From NCBI GenBank assembly GCA_049975245.1, contig JBNGDB010000014.1, positions 1 to 60,553 of the forward strand: a stretch of DNA of 60,553 nucleotides, written 5' to 3'. This DNA comes from UBA117 sp049975245 (GTDB lineage: Archaea > Methanobacteriota > Methanobacteria > Methanobacteriales > Methanobacteriaceae). The position numbers and the translations under genes were made by a program. Positions 45,383 through 54,239 of this stretch are shown one piece after another (the stretch's first letter is position 1; each line of letters begins with the position of its first letter). A model generated the notes under the pieces. It made no database searches. It was given only the letters and a program-made list of their open reading frames with translations, and was not told the DNA's origin.

Positions 45383-46135
45383 ATGCCCAAAATGTTTAAA
45401 AGAGTTAAAGCTATAAGGGCAGGTAATGAAATTTCAGATGTGGAAGAAAAAATAGTTAAAGACAACGAAATAGAATTAATAATTAATAATATGGCTTTTG
45501 GAAGATTTTCTATAAGTCCTAATTATTTAAAAGAATTTGCTGTAGGATATTTGCTTGGAGGAGGTTTAGCTGATTCCATTGATAATATAAAAAAAATTGA
45601 GTTAGATGGAAATAAAATTGAACTTAAAGTAGATTTGATCGACTTTGATATACGTAGAGAGCTAATAATGAGTTCTGATTGCTTTGGAGGTTTGCGAAGT
45701 AAATTAGAACTGATTAATAAAGTTGAATCAGATTATTCTATTTCAAAAGATAGTATACTTGAAGCATTTCGTAAATTATTTGAACACTCCAAAACTTGGA
45801 TGGAAACTGGCGGTACCCATATTGCCAGTCTGGTAACCGAAGATAATTTTATAGCAATGGAAGATGTAAGTAGGCATGTTGCTATTGATAAGGTAATCGG
45901 AATGGCTGCGCTCGAGAAATTTGATTTTTCTCAATGTTTTATTGCTTGTAGTGGGCGAATGCCTTCAGACATGGTTTTGAAAATTGCAAGAGTAGGAATA
46001 CCTATTTTAACATCTAAAGCCGCCCCAACAGTTTCGGGTTATGTTTCTGGAGAAAAATCGGGTTTAACCATTGTAGGATTTGTAAGAGGTAAAAGATTTA
46101 ATATCTACACTCATCCGCAAAGAATATTACTATAA
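45383..46135 (+). CDS. fdhD: Formate dehydrogenase sulfurtransferase FdhD
   Basis: A 250-residue protein needed to sulfurate the pterin cofactor of formate dehydrogenase. Family stretches are FGRFSISPNYLKEFAVGYL, TGGTHIASLV, EDVSRHVAIDKVIG and SKAAPTVSG. The loop that usually has CxxC reads SSDCFGG, with a single cysteine. I take the ATG at 45383, with GGGGTGA upstream. It is divergent from nuoE, supporting its link to the FdhA-NuoEF enzyme. Confidence 0.92.
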   Translation: MPKMFKRVKAIRAGNEISDVEEKIVKDNEIELIINNMAFGRFSISPNYLKEFAVGYLLGGGLADSIDNIKKIELDGNKIELKVDLIDFDIRRELIMSSDCFGGLRSKLELINKVESDYSISKDSILEAFRKLFEHSKTWMETGGTHIASLVTEDNFIAMEDVSRHVAIDKVIGMAALEKFDFSQCFIACSGRMPSDMVLKIARVGIPILTSKAAPTVSGYVSGEKSGLTIVGFVRGKRFNIYTHPQRILL

Positions 46136-46232
46136 AAACGGGTTTGTATTGTAATGGTTAAAATTAAAATATAATGATCCATTAATTTACAAGAGCTAAA
46201 AAAAGTTAATTAAATGATTTAAAAATAATCAT

Positions 46233-46817
46233 TTATTCCAATACGTTATGTTTTTTCTTTAAATCTTCTTCTGTTTTTTCCATTTTATGCATTAGCTGAG
46301 CTATAACTCCATCGAGAAATATTAGTGAAGTTACTTCAAATACTGTCCCAAGCGGTGCTAATGATTGGTGTTTACCATTCATCTGGCGTTTTATGTAGTC
46401 CCTTTCAATTTCATCCTTGGTACGTCCTTTTATTCGAACTACCAGATCTGCCATTTTCCCCAGTGTAGAATTTACATAGGAGGTCACAGCAATTATTTTA
46501 GCACCTCTTTTTTTGGTTATTTCAGCTGTGCTCAATACAAACCTGGTTTCTCCTGATCCAGAAATAGCCAATAAGCAATCATCTTCGTAAATCGCAGGAG
46601 TAATAGTTTCTCCAACCACGTAAACACTAATTCCCAAGTGCATTAATCTCATGGCAAATGCTTTAGCAACCAACCCAGACCTTCCTAAACCTAGAATAAA
46701 AACATTTTCAGCTGTGGTAAGTATCTCACACATCTCATTGACATTATCTTCGTCCAGTTCTAAAGATACCATTTTAACGTTGTCTAAGATCTCATCTATT
46801 GCATCATTTACAATCAT
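46233..46817 (-). CDS. hxlB: 6-phospho-3-hexuloisomerase
   Basis: A 194-residue SIS-domain isomerase converting hexulose-6-phosphate and fructose-6-phosphate, used with hexulose-phosphate synthase to make pentoses in archaea. Marks are LGLGRSGLVAKAFAMRLMHL, LLAISGSGETRFV and the C-terminal APLGTVFEV. GGTG precedes the ATG. No synthase gene is seen in the window. Convergent with fdhD. Confidence 0.88.
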   Translation of the reverse strand: MIVNDAIDEILDNVKMVSLELDEDNVNEMCEILTTAENVFILGLGRSGLVAKAFAMRLMHLGISVYVVGETITPAIYEDDCLLAISGSGETRFVLSTAEITKKRGAKIIAVTSYVNSTLGKMADLVVRIKGRTKDEIERDYIKRQMNGKHQSLAPLGTVFEVTSLIFLDGVIAQLMHKMEKTEEDLKKKHNVLE

Positions 46818-47055
46818 TTTTTACACCAGTCTAATATCAAATTGATATCTTGGGAAATATAACTTATATTTTTTTTTATTTAAATTTTATGCAATAAAAT
46901 GTAAATTTTAGTAATTACAAAAATTTCTAAATAATAATATTAGATTTAAATTTTTATTATCCAATCCTATTACATTGATTTGGAAGATATCAGATTTAAG
47001 ATCAGTACAAACAATATAATTAACATAAAATTTGCTCCCGACTGATAGTGATAAA

Positions 47056-47931
47056 ATGGATTATAAAGCAAAAATTAACCTCGAAATTGACGGTAATTTA
47101 ATCAATTACAAATTTTTTGATGCATTAAAATGCATATCTGAAACTTGGTCTCAACGAAAAGCTGCTAATAAACTAAACATTTCACATGCAGTACTAAACC
47201 GCCGTATAAAAGATTTTGAAGAAAAATTAAACATTCAAGTAGTAAAATCTACACCCAGAGGGTCGGCATTAACTCCAGAAGGTATGGAATTGCTGAAAGT
47301 ATATGAGAGATATGAAAATTTAATTAAAAAACGTGAAAAAATTGTTATTGGTGGAGGATTCATTTCTTCAAATTTAGTTAGTAAATTGGCCTCTGAATAT
47401 GGTTTAGATTGTATTAATTATTTTACTGATGATAAAAATGCAGTTAAACTTTTTAATATGGATATTTTAGATATTTTAACTCTTGATGATCCTATTTATG
47501 CCTTTAAAAATGATTTGGAATTTAATCCTATTGCTTATGATCATTTATCTTTAATAAATGGTTCCTCTAAATCTATGAAGCACTTGAGAAATTTAAATGA
47601 CTTAGATAATAAAAAATTTTTATCTATCCCTAATTCATCGCAAAGGTTGGCCTGGAATACATTGGATAATGCAAATATTAATTATGAGATAGTTGATGAG
47701 AATAAAACTATCCTTGAAACATTTAAAAATGTAAAAGAACGGGATAATCTGTACACTTTCTTAAATGCAAGTTTTTTTCGTGGATCAGATATTTTAAAAA
47801 AAGAAACTAAACATATAATTAGTTTAATTATACGTAATCAACTTGATAAAGATTTAACAGATTTTTTAGATTATATTTTAAATGAAGGTCAGTCTATAGT
47901 AGAAGAAAATGGTTTTGAGAGAGTTATATAA
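47056..47931 (+). CDS. ModE-like HTH regulator with LysR-type ligand domain
   Basis: A 291-residue transcription factor. The N-terminal winged helix is of the ModE/LysR kind (SQRKAANKLNISHAVLNRRI, then TPRGSALTPEGMELL). The remaining 200 residues look like a periplasmic-binding-protein effector domain rather than the TOBE pair of bacterial ModE. It may sense an oxyanion or organic acid. I prefer the ATG at 47056 with GTGAT just upstream; a TTG at 47032 is possible. Near fdhD and nuoEF, so a role in formate or Mo/W control is plausible but unproven. Confidence 0.72.
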   Translation: MDYKAKINLEIDGNLINYKFFDALKCISETWSQRKAANKLNISHAVLNRRIKDFEEKLNIQVVKSTPRGSALTPEGMELLKVYERYENLIKKREKIVIGGGFISSNLVSKLASEYGLDCINYFTDDKNAVKLFNMDILDILTLDDPIYAFKNDLEFNPIAYDHLSLINGSSKSMKHLRNLNDLDNKKFLSIPNSSQRLAWNTLDNANINYEIVDENKTILETFKNVKERDNLYTFLNASFFRGSDILKKETKHIISLIIRNQLDKDLTDFLDYILNEGQSIVEENGFERVI

Positions 47932-48166
47932 AATTATTGTTAAGAAATTTTAAATACTCATAACAATAATGATAAAAATAATATCTAAAAATTCAGAGAA
48001 TTTTATTAACTTGCCTGAATAAAGGTTAACTGGAATCCGAATCTTTTATATTTATATTGTATATACTATAAAGAGAAATTATTAAATTTATAATAATTCT
48101 TAATTTAATAACCCAAATGTAAATAAATTATATTTATATTTTAATTTGGTTGAATAATCCCTTAAA

Positions 48167-48172
48167 GGTGAT
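48167..48172 (+). promoter_or_regulatory. Ribosome binding site that fixes a CTG start
   Basis: GGTGAT lies four bases before the CTG at 48177. The same site and spacing serve the TTG start of lysS, and spacing of three serves the second thiC. This sets the kinase start at CTG. Confidence 0.75.
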
Positions 48173-48176
48173 ATAA

Positions 48177-49094
48177 CTGACTGAATCAATAGATTTACTC
48201 GCTGTTGGACATACTGCATTTGATTATATAATACAAGTTAAGGAGTTTCCGAATCCCAACTCATCAACTGCTATTAAAAAAATGCGTACATTTTACGGAG
48301 GGGCTGCAGCTAATGTTGCTGTGGTTGCTGCTAATTTAGGACTTAATTCCGCGTTGGTTTCAGCAGTAGGGAATGATTTTATAGATTCTGAATATAGTCA
48401 GAAGCTGAATAATCTTAATATAAATACAAGTAGAATGATTTTAATTGAACATGAAAAAACACCCACTGCTTTTGTATTAACCGACTCCAAAAATGATCAG
48501 ATCAGCTATTTTTACTGGGGAGCGGCAGCTTATTTTAAAAAATCTAGTCCTCCTGAAGACCTTATTAAGAAATCAAAAGCTGTTCATCTGGCCACCGGTG
48601 ATCCGAGCTTTAATAGAAGGTGTGGTGAGATTGCAAGAAAACATGGTAAACTTATATCATTTGACCCTGGCCAGGACTTGCATATGTACTCAGTAAATGA
48701 ACTTAAAAGAGTATTAAATATTTGTGATATTCTTTTTGGTAACCATTTCGAAATTGACAGAATTTTAGAAACTTTAAAGATTGACATGGCAGAATTAAGA
48801 AAAATGGGTCCTGCTATTGTGGTAAAAACCTATGGTAAAGAAGGAAGCATAATTTACACTGACAAAGAAATAAAGGTAGATGCCATAGTAAAAAACACTT
48901 TTGACCCTACTGGTGCGGGTGATTCCTATCGATCTGGTTTTGTCAATGCTTATATGCAGGGAGAAGATCTAGAAGATTGTGGAAAATTCGCCTCATCAGT
49001 TGCATCTTTTATAGTGGAATCTGAAGGTTGTCAAACTAATGTTCCTACTTTAAAAATGGTTAAAGATCGGATGAAAGAAGAATGGGGAAAATAA
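48177..49094 (+). CDS. PfkB/ribokinase-family sugar kinase with CTG start
   Basis: A 305-residue kinase of sugars or nucleosides. The N-terminal strand DLLAVGHTAFDYII, the substrate-site MRTFYGGAAANVAVVAANLG and the catalytic FDPTGAGDSYRSGF are intact. The first in-frame ATG is at 48282, which would remove the first strand. Upstream of that only a CTG at 48177 can initiate, directly after an in-frame TAA, and it has an ideal ribosome site. I therefore call a rare CTG start. Substrate is unknown; archaeal relatives use nucleosides or ADP/ATP-dependent sugars. Confidence 0.88.
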   Translation: MTESIDLLAVGHTAFDYIIQVKEFPNPNSSTAIKKMRTFYGGAAANVAVVAANLGLNSALVSAVGNDFIDSEYSQKLNNLNINTSRMILIEHEKTPTAFVLTDSKNDQISYFYWGAAAYFKKSSPPEDLIKKSKAVHLATGDPSFNRRCGEIARKHGKLISFDPGQDLHMYSVNELKRVLNICDILFGNHFEIDRILETLKIDMAELRKMGPAIVVKTYGKEGSIIYTDKEIKVDAIVKNTFDPTGAGDSYRSGFVNAYMQGEDLEDCGKFASSVASFIVESEGCQTNVPTLKMVKDRMKEEWGK

Positions 49095-49251
49095 TTGATT
49101 AAGAATTGGTTAAGGAAAACTTTAATTATTTCAAATTAAATGGAATAGCAGTAATTATTTAACAAGATTTATATTATAGATTTCTTTAAGCAATATCTAT
49201 TTCTAATAAAATATAGATAATGATATAATTCACATGTTTGAATATTAGCTG

Positions 49252-49288
49252 TTATAAACTTTAATATTTTAAAAATGTAAGTTTATAA
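49252..49288 (+). promoter_or_regulatory. 10-bp inverted repeat upstream of the second thiC
   Basis: TTATAAACTT and AAGTTTATAA are exact inverse arms separated by 17 bases, about 95 bases before the gene. It may form a hairpin or be an operator. It does not match a TPP riboswitch. Confidence 0.35.
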
Positions 49289-49383
49289 TACCTATTAAAT
49301 CACTATCGAGTGTATAATTGTTAAAAAAAATAGATAGTAGTTTAAATTTATAAAACAAAGAAATTAGTTGACATGGTGATTCT

Positions 49384-50682
49384 ATGACACAAATGGATGA
49401 AGCAAAGAAAGGCATAATAACACAGGAAATGAAAGCGGTTGCCGCTCAAGAAAATGTATCAGAAGAATTTATCAGAAAATCTGTTGCAAAAGGTACAATA
49501 GCAATTCCCAGTAATGTAGGGAGAGATATTAAAACCGTGGCCATAGGTTCAGGTCTTAGAACTAAAGTAAATGCAACCATTGGAACTTCAACCGACATAT
49601 TAGATGTTGATATGGAAGTAGAAAAGGCTAAAATTGCTATGGAAAACCAGGCTGATACTTTAATGGAACTCAGTGTTGGTGGAGATCTAGATGCCATAAG
49701 AAGAAAAATACTTAGCATTTCAGATATACCTGTTGGAAGCGTACCTATTTATCAAGCAGCGATTGAAACCATTAGAAAAGAAGGAGCAGCAATTTATATG
49801 GATGAAGAAATCATGTTCAAATCCATTGAAAAACAAGCAAAAGATGGTATCGATTTCATGGCCATACATTGTAGTGTAAACAAAGAAACTCTTAAAAGGT
49901 TAAAAACCCAAGGACGTGAGGGTGGATTAGTAAGCCGTGGTGGGGCATTTATTTCAGCTTGGATAGTTCATAATGAAGTTGAAAACCCTCTATACAAAAA
50001 TTATGACTATGTTTTAGAAATTGCTAAGGAATATGACTTTGTAATAAGTTTGGCTAATGGTATGAGGGCTGGCGCAATTGCAGATTCCACTGATCGTGCT
50101 CAAGTACAAGAACTTATAATCTTAGGAGAATTAGTAGACCGAGCAAGAAATGCCGGAGTTCAAACCATAGTGGAAGGACCAGGGCATATTCCATTAAAAG
50201 AGATATCAGCTAATGTAATGGTTCAGAAAAAACTGTGCAGAGACGCTCCATTTTACATGTTAGGCCCTATAGTGACGGATATAGCTCCGGGCTACGATCA
50301 TATTGTATCATCCATCGGTGCAGCTGCTTCTGCATCATCCGGAGCAGACTTCATATGTTATGTTACTCCTGCAGAGCACTTAGCACTACCTTATCCTGAT
50401 GACGTGAAAGAAGGAGTTATATCTACCAGAATTGGAGCTTATGTGGGGGATATGGCCAAAGGTATCCATAACGGAGAAAAAGATTTATTAATGGCTAATG
50501 CTCGTAAAAAACTAAATTGGGAGGCACAGTTCGAATCTTCAATGTGCCCTGCAGAAGCTAGAAAAATAAGGGATAGTAGACCGCCAGCAGATCCAGACAC
50601 TTGTACTATGTGTGGAAGCTACTGTGCAGTTAAAATTGTGAATGAATGGCTGGACGATGCAAGCACTGACGTGTTTGAATGA
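49384..50682 (+). CDS. thiC: Phosphomethylpyrimidine synthase ThiC (second of two)
   Basis: A 432-residue ThiC paralogue. It shares MTQMDEAKKG, FMAIHCSVNKET, SRGGAFISAW and VEGPGHIPLKEI with the copy at 10336-11610, and has the C-terminal cluster motif CTMCGSYC. The active-site stretch reads LANGMRAGA where the first copy has LGDGMRPGC, so the two may differ in activity. GGTGAT precedes the ATG. It stands between a PfkB-family kinase and lysS; no other thi gene is adjacent. Confidence 0.93.
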   Translation: MTQMDEAKKGIITQEMKAVAAQENVSEEFIRKSVAKGTIAIPSNVGRDIKTVAIGSGLRTKVNATIGTSTDILDVDMEVEKAKIAMENQADTLMELSVGGDLDAIRRKILSISDIPVGSVPIYQAAIETIRKEGAAIYMDEEIMFKSIEKQAKDGIDFMAIHCSVNKETLKRLKTQGREGGLVSRGGAFISAWIVHNEVENPLYKNYDYVLEIAKEYDFVISLANGMRAGAIADSTDRAQVQELIILGELVDRARNAGVQTIVEGPGHIPLKEISANVMVQKKLCRDAPFYMLGPIVTDIAPGYDHIVSSIGAAASASSGADFICYVTPAEHLALPYPDDVKEGVISTRIGAYVGDMAKGIHNGEKDLLMANARKKLNWEAQFESSMCPAEARKIRDSRPPADPDTCTMCGSYCAVKIVNEWLDDASTDVFE

Positions 50683-50778
50683 GTCTTAACCCATTTATCA
50701 ATTTTTTATCTTTTTAATAATTATTAGGATTTTAATTTTTTAAATCTCATTTTTAATGATAGGTTATAGGTGATTTAA

Positions 50779-52356
50779 TTGAAACATTGGATTGAAAGGA
50801 TAGCTGAAGATTTACTAAACTGGGATGTTGATGATCATGTTGTTGCAAGCGGTACGTCGATATCTGGTTCTATACACATTGGAAATTCATGTGATGTATT
50901 TATAGCCAACGCAGTTACTAAGGCTCTGAAAAAATTGGAAAAATCATCTAAAACCATATGGATTGCAGACGATCATGACCCTCTAAGAAAAGTTCCATTT
51001 CCATTACCGGAATCATATGAAAAATACTTGGGAATGCCCTATTCTCAGATTCCTTGTCCAGAAGATTGTTGTGATAATTTTGTGGAACATTTTGAAAAAC
51101 CCTTCCTAAACACGCTTGAAGCGTTTGGGATAAATTTAGAAATTTATTCTGGGGCCCAAATGTACAAGGAAGGAGTTTATAATGATTATATTAGAAAATC
51201 ACTTGAAAATGCTGATAATATTCGTTTAATTTTTAACAAATATCGTGAACATCCGCTAAAAGAGGATTGGCTTCCTTATAATCCAATATGCGAAAGTTGT
51301 GGAAGGGTAAATACCACTTATGCTTTTGATTATGATGGGGATACCATATATTACCGTTGTGAGTGTGGTAATACCTCGGAAATGGACATTAAAACCGGTG
51401 ATGGAAAGCTTACTTGGAGGGTGGAATGGGCCGCCAGGTGGAAAATACTGGGAGTTACTTGTGAACCCTTTGGAAAGGATCATGCAGCCCACGGAGGTTC
51501 ATATGATGTAAGCAAACTAATCTCAAAAGAGATATTTAATTATCAAGCCCCCTATCCTGTTCCTTATGAATGGATAACACTTCGAGGTGAAGCCATGTCT
51601 AAATCTAAAGGAGTATTCTTTACTCCAGGTCAATGGTTAGAAATAGCGGATCCCGAGACTCTGAATTACTTCATATTTAGAAGTAAACCCATGAAACATA
51701 AGGATTTTAATCCTTCGATGCCCTTTTTAGATTTCATTGAACAATATGATAGAGTGGAACGTATTTATTTTAATGAAGATGAAGCTGCTTCCGAAAAAGA
51801 GGAAGAAAAGCTTAAAAAGATCTATGATATTTCTAAAATTGAGGATTTAACTGAAATGCCTTTCCAACCTTCTTATCGATTTTTAACTGTAGCTTATCAG
51901 ATTGCAGAAGATGATGCAGAGAAAATTTATAAGATACTTAAGAAAAATTCCCAGCTACCCTCGGAAATGTCTCATAAAGAATTCTACGATATTAGTGAAA
52001 ATGACCGTCAAAGGCTTGTAAATAGAATTGAACAGGTTAAAAATTGGCTTGAATTGTATGCGCCGGATTTCGTGAAGTTTGAAGTCCAGGAAGAAATGCC
52101 AGATGTCAAATTAAGTGAAAATCAGGGCGAATTTATACTTAAAGTGGCCAGGATACTGGAAACCAGCGATCCAACTCCTGAAGAACTTCACGATGAAATG
52201 TATGTACTCATGAGACAATTAGACATGAAACCACAAAAGGCATTTCAGGCTATATATAAAATTTTGATAGGTAAAAAGCAAGGCCCTAGAGCAGCTTCAT
52301 TTGTTTTATCCCTAGATAAAGATTTTGTTATCAAAAGGTTCCGTATGCAACAATAA
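50779..52356 (+). CDS. lysS: Lysyl-tRNA synthetase, class I
   Basis: Charges tRNA-Lys with lysine. The 525-residue protein has class I signatures: GSIHIGN in place of HIGH (near residues 30-36) and AMSKSKG as the KMSKS loop. The zinc-type cysteines CESCGRV and YRCECGNT are present. Class I LysRS is typical of archaea and a few bacteria. The TTG start follows GGTGAT by four bases. Confidence 0.96.
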   Translation: MKHWIERIAEDLLNWDVDDHVVASGTSISGSIHIGNSCDVFIANAVTKALKKLEKSSKTIWIADDHDPLRKVPFPLPESYEKYLGMPYSQIPCPEDCCDNFVEHFEKPFLNTLEAFGINLEIYSGAQMYKEGVYNDYIRKSLENADNIRLIFNKYREHPLKEDWLPYNPICESCGRVNTTYAFDYDGDTIYYRCECGNTSEMDIKTGDGKLTWRVEWAARWKILGVTCEPFGKDHAAHGGSYDVSKLISKEIFNYQAPYPVPYEWITLRGEAMSKSKGVFFTPGQWLEIADPETLNYFIFRSKPMKHKDFNPSMPFLDFIEQYDRVERIYFNEDEAASEKEEEKLKKIYDISKIEDLTEMPFQPSYRFLTVAYQIAEDDAEKIYKILKKNSQLPSEMSHKEFYDISENDRQRLVNRIEQVKNWLELYAPDFVKFEVQEEMPDVKLSENQGEFILKVARILETSDPTPEELHDEMYVLMRQLDMKPQKAFQAIYKILIGKKQGPRAASFVLSLDKDFVIKRFRMQQ

Positions 52357-52432
52357 AATCTAAATTTAAGTACCATAATTTAATAAAAAATTGATAAAAT
52401 TAATTTTTCTCAATATATTATTTGATGATAAA

Positions 52433-52951
52433 ATGAAATTAAATATCATTGAAAAGGAAGTTCTTAACCCTTTAGGCGAACCTAAAAAGAATAAAATAAA
52501 ATTAAATCCGATAAAATCTCCTATTAAAACCATATGTTATGTTGATAATACAAAACCTAATGCGGATGTCATATTAAACCATATCAACCACTTATTTGGA
52601 AATATAGATAGTATTAATATATCAAAACCAGCAGGGGCACCAGCTGGTGATGATGACATTCAAAAAGCAGTTAAAGCCGATTTAACAATTTTAGCATTAG
52701 GTGACTGTGGTTCCTGTACAACTTGGGTTATTCTTGATGCTATAAAACTTGAAAGGGCCGGGAACTCAACTATCTCAATTTGTTCCCATAAATTCTCAGA
52801 TTTTGCCCGTAATTTGGCAGAATCTTATGGAGCTTCAGGTTTACGCATATTGGAAATAGAACATCCAATTGCCGGCTTAGATGAAGAAGAGATAGAATTA
52901 AAAGTTCAAAATGTTCTCCAAAAACTAAATAAATTAATAAAAATAACCTGA
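52433..52951 (+). CDS. UGSC-family protein, cysteine form
   Basis: A 172-residue protein with the motif GDCGSCTTW (near residues 100-108), which is the UGSC-family signature with cysteine in place of selenocysteine. The sequence after it, LDAIKLERAGNSTISICSHK and EIEHPIAGLDEEE, also fits that family as I recall it. Function is not established; relatives have been discussed in connection with selenoproteins and organometal handling. I take the ATG at 52433. The following gene, 48 bases on, encodes its usual partner, so both form an operon. Confidence 0.72.
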   Translation: MKLNIIEKEVLNPLGEPKKNKIKLNPIKSPIKTICYVDNTKPNADVILNHINHLFGNIDSINISKPAGAPAGDDDIQKAVKADLTILALGDCGSCTTWVILDAIKLERAGNSTISICSHKFSDFARNLAESYGASGLRILEIEHPIAGLDEEEIELKVQNVLQKLNKLIKIT

Positions 52952-52999
52952 TTAAAATAATACAGAAAATTTGGAATTAAATCATTTAAAGAGGGTTTC

Positions 53000-54172
53000 A
53001 TGCCGTTAAAGAAAAATAAAAATAGCGAGGAAATTTCTTGTGGATGTGAAATAGCTGATCTACTTGAAAATTCTAATGAGAATAAACAAATACTCAATAA
53101 ATTATCTTCATCCCAGGATAACATAGTCATTGATCCTGATGTGGAGAAATTAAGTTATGACTTCTACTCCAAAAAATTAACAGATGGACTTCCTATTATA
53201 CCCCCCACACAAGACAGAGTTAATAAATTCTATGATTTTACAGATTTGTGTGGAGATGAAGTTGTAGCTACCCTTCCTCCCCGTCAAGGACTGGCTACTG
53301 TGGAAAAAATTGCTATAAATTCTGTTATGGCCGGATGTATGCCTTCTTATATGCCCTTTATCCAAAATGCTGTAAAATCAATTTCTATGGACAAATTTAA
53401 CCTACCAAGTATTAATGCCACCACACATCCCGTTGCCGTTGCCATTATAATAAACGGAACATTATCTCGGGAAATTGGGATTAATAACAGTGTTGGGTGT
53501 TTAGGTCCTGGAAATATTGCTAACGCAACCATAGGTCGGGCTCTACGACTTATTCTTATAAATATTGCTGGTGCAGTTCCTGGTATTGGAGATATGTCAA
53601 CAATGGGATCTCCTGCTAAATACAGTTTCTGTTTTGCTGAAGCAGAAGAACAATCTCCATGGGACCCTTTACATGTAGAAAGAGGTATTGCCAGAGATAT
53701 CAATAGCACCACGGTTATGGCAGTTGATTCTCCCCATAATGTTAATGATCATCGTAGTAAAACAGCTGAAAATCTTTTAGAGTCGATAATTCATACTTCT
53801 GCAGTATCAGGGTGTAATAATAGCCATGTTCCAGGAGAACTATTAATTTTAATGGGTCCAGAACATGCTAATATGATAGCAAGTGAAGGTTGGTCTAAAA
53901 ATGATGTTCAAGAATATGTACATAAAAATTTATATGTCCCTGCTCATTTGGGAGATCGGGGCGGAAGAAAATTGGATGAAACATGGATCAATGAGGGTCA
54001 GGTTAAATTAACCCGTAAGCCTGAAGATGTGGTTTTAGTTGTAGTTGGGGGTGCAGGAAGACATACCATGATTTGTCATGGTTTTGGAACATCTTCTGAA
54101 TCAGTTACTGAAGAAATAACATTTTCTGATGGAAAACCAGTTTTATCATTAAATGATTTTAAAAATCTATAA
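53000..54172 (+). CDS. Conserved partner of UGSC protein, function unknown
   Basis: A 390-residue soluble protein matching, from memory, a family found beside UGSC genes in bacteria. Striking conserved-looking stretches are LPPRQGLATVEKIAINSVMA, NATTHPVAVAIIINGTLSRE, GPGNIANATIGRALRLILIN and GSPAKYSFCFAEAEEQSPW. Cysteines in MAGCMPS, VGCLGPG and SGCNNSH might be catalytic or metal-binding. An N-terminal extension holds SCGCEIADLL. GAGGG precedes the ATG. No known catalytic motif is recognised, and I do not assign a reaction. Confidence 0.65.
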   Translation: MPLKKNKNSEEISCGCEIADLLENSNENKQILNKLSSSQDNIVIDPDVEKLSYDFYSKKLTDGLPIIPPTQDRVNKFYDFTDLCGDEVVATLPPRQGLATVEKIAINSVMAGCMPSYMPFIQNAVKSISMDKFNLPSINATTHPVAVAIIINGTLSREIGINNSVGCLGPGNIANATIGRALRLILINIAGAVPGIGDMSTMGSPAKYSFCFAEAEEQSPWDPLHVERGIARDINSTTVMAVDSPHNVNDHRSKTAENLLESIIHTSAVSGCNNSHVPGELLILMGPEHANMIASEGWSKNDVQEYVHKNLYVPAHLGDRGGRKLDETWINEGQVKLTRKPEDVVLVVVGGAGRHTMICHGFGTSSESVTEEITFSDGKPVLSLNDFKNL

Positions 54173-54239
54173 TTTTAATAAAAAGAATATATTACATGAA
54201 TAATTTATTTTAAAAATAATTTAATTTTTGAAATATTTT

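Noticed and set aside
49095..49383. TPP riboswitch upstream of the second thiC
   Set aside because: The conserved CUGAGA and ACCUGA-type elements of the riboswitch are not present.
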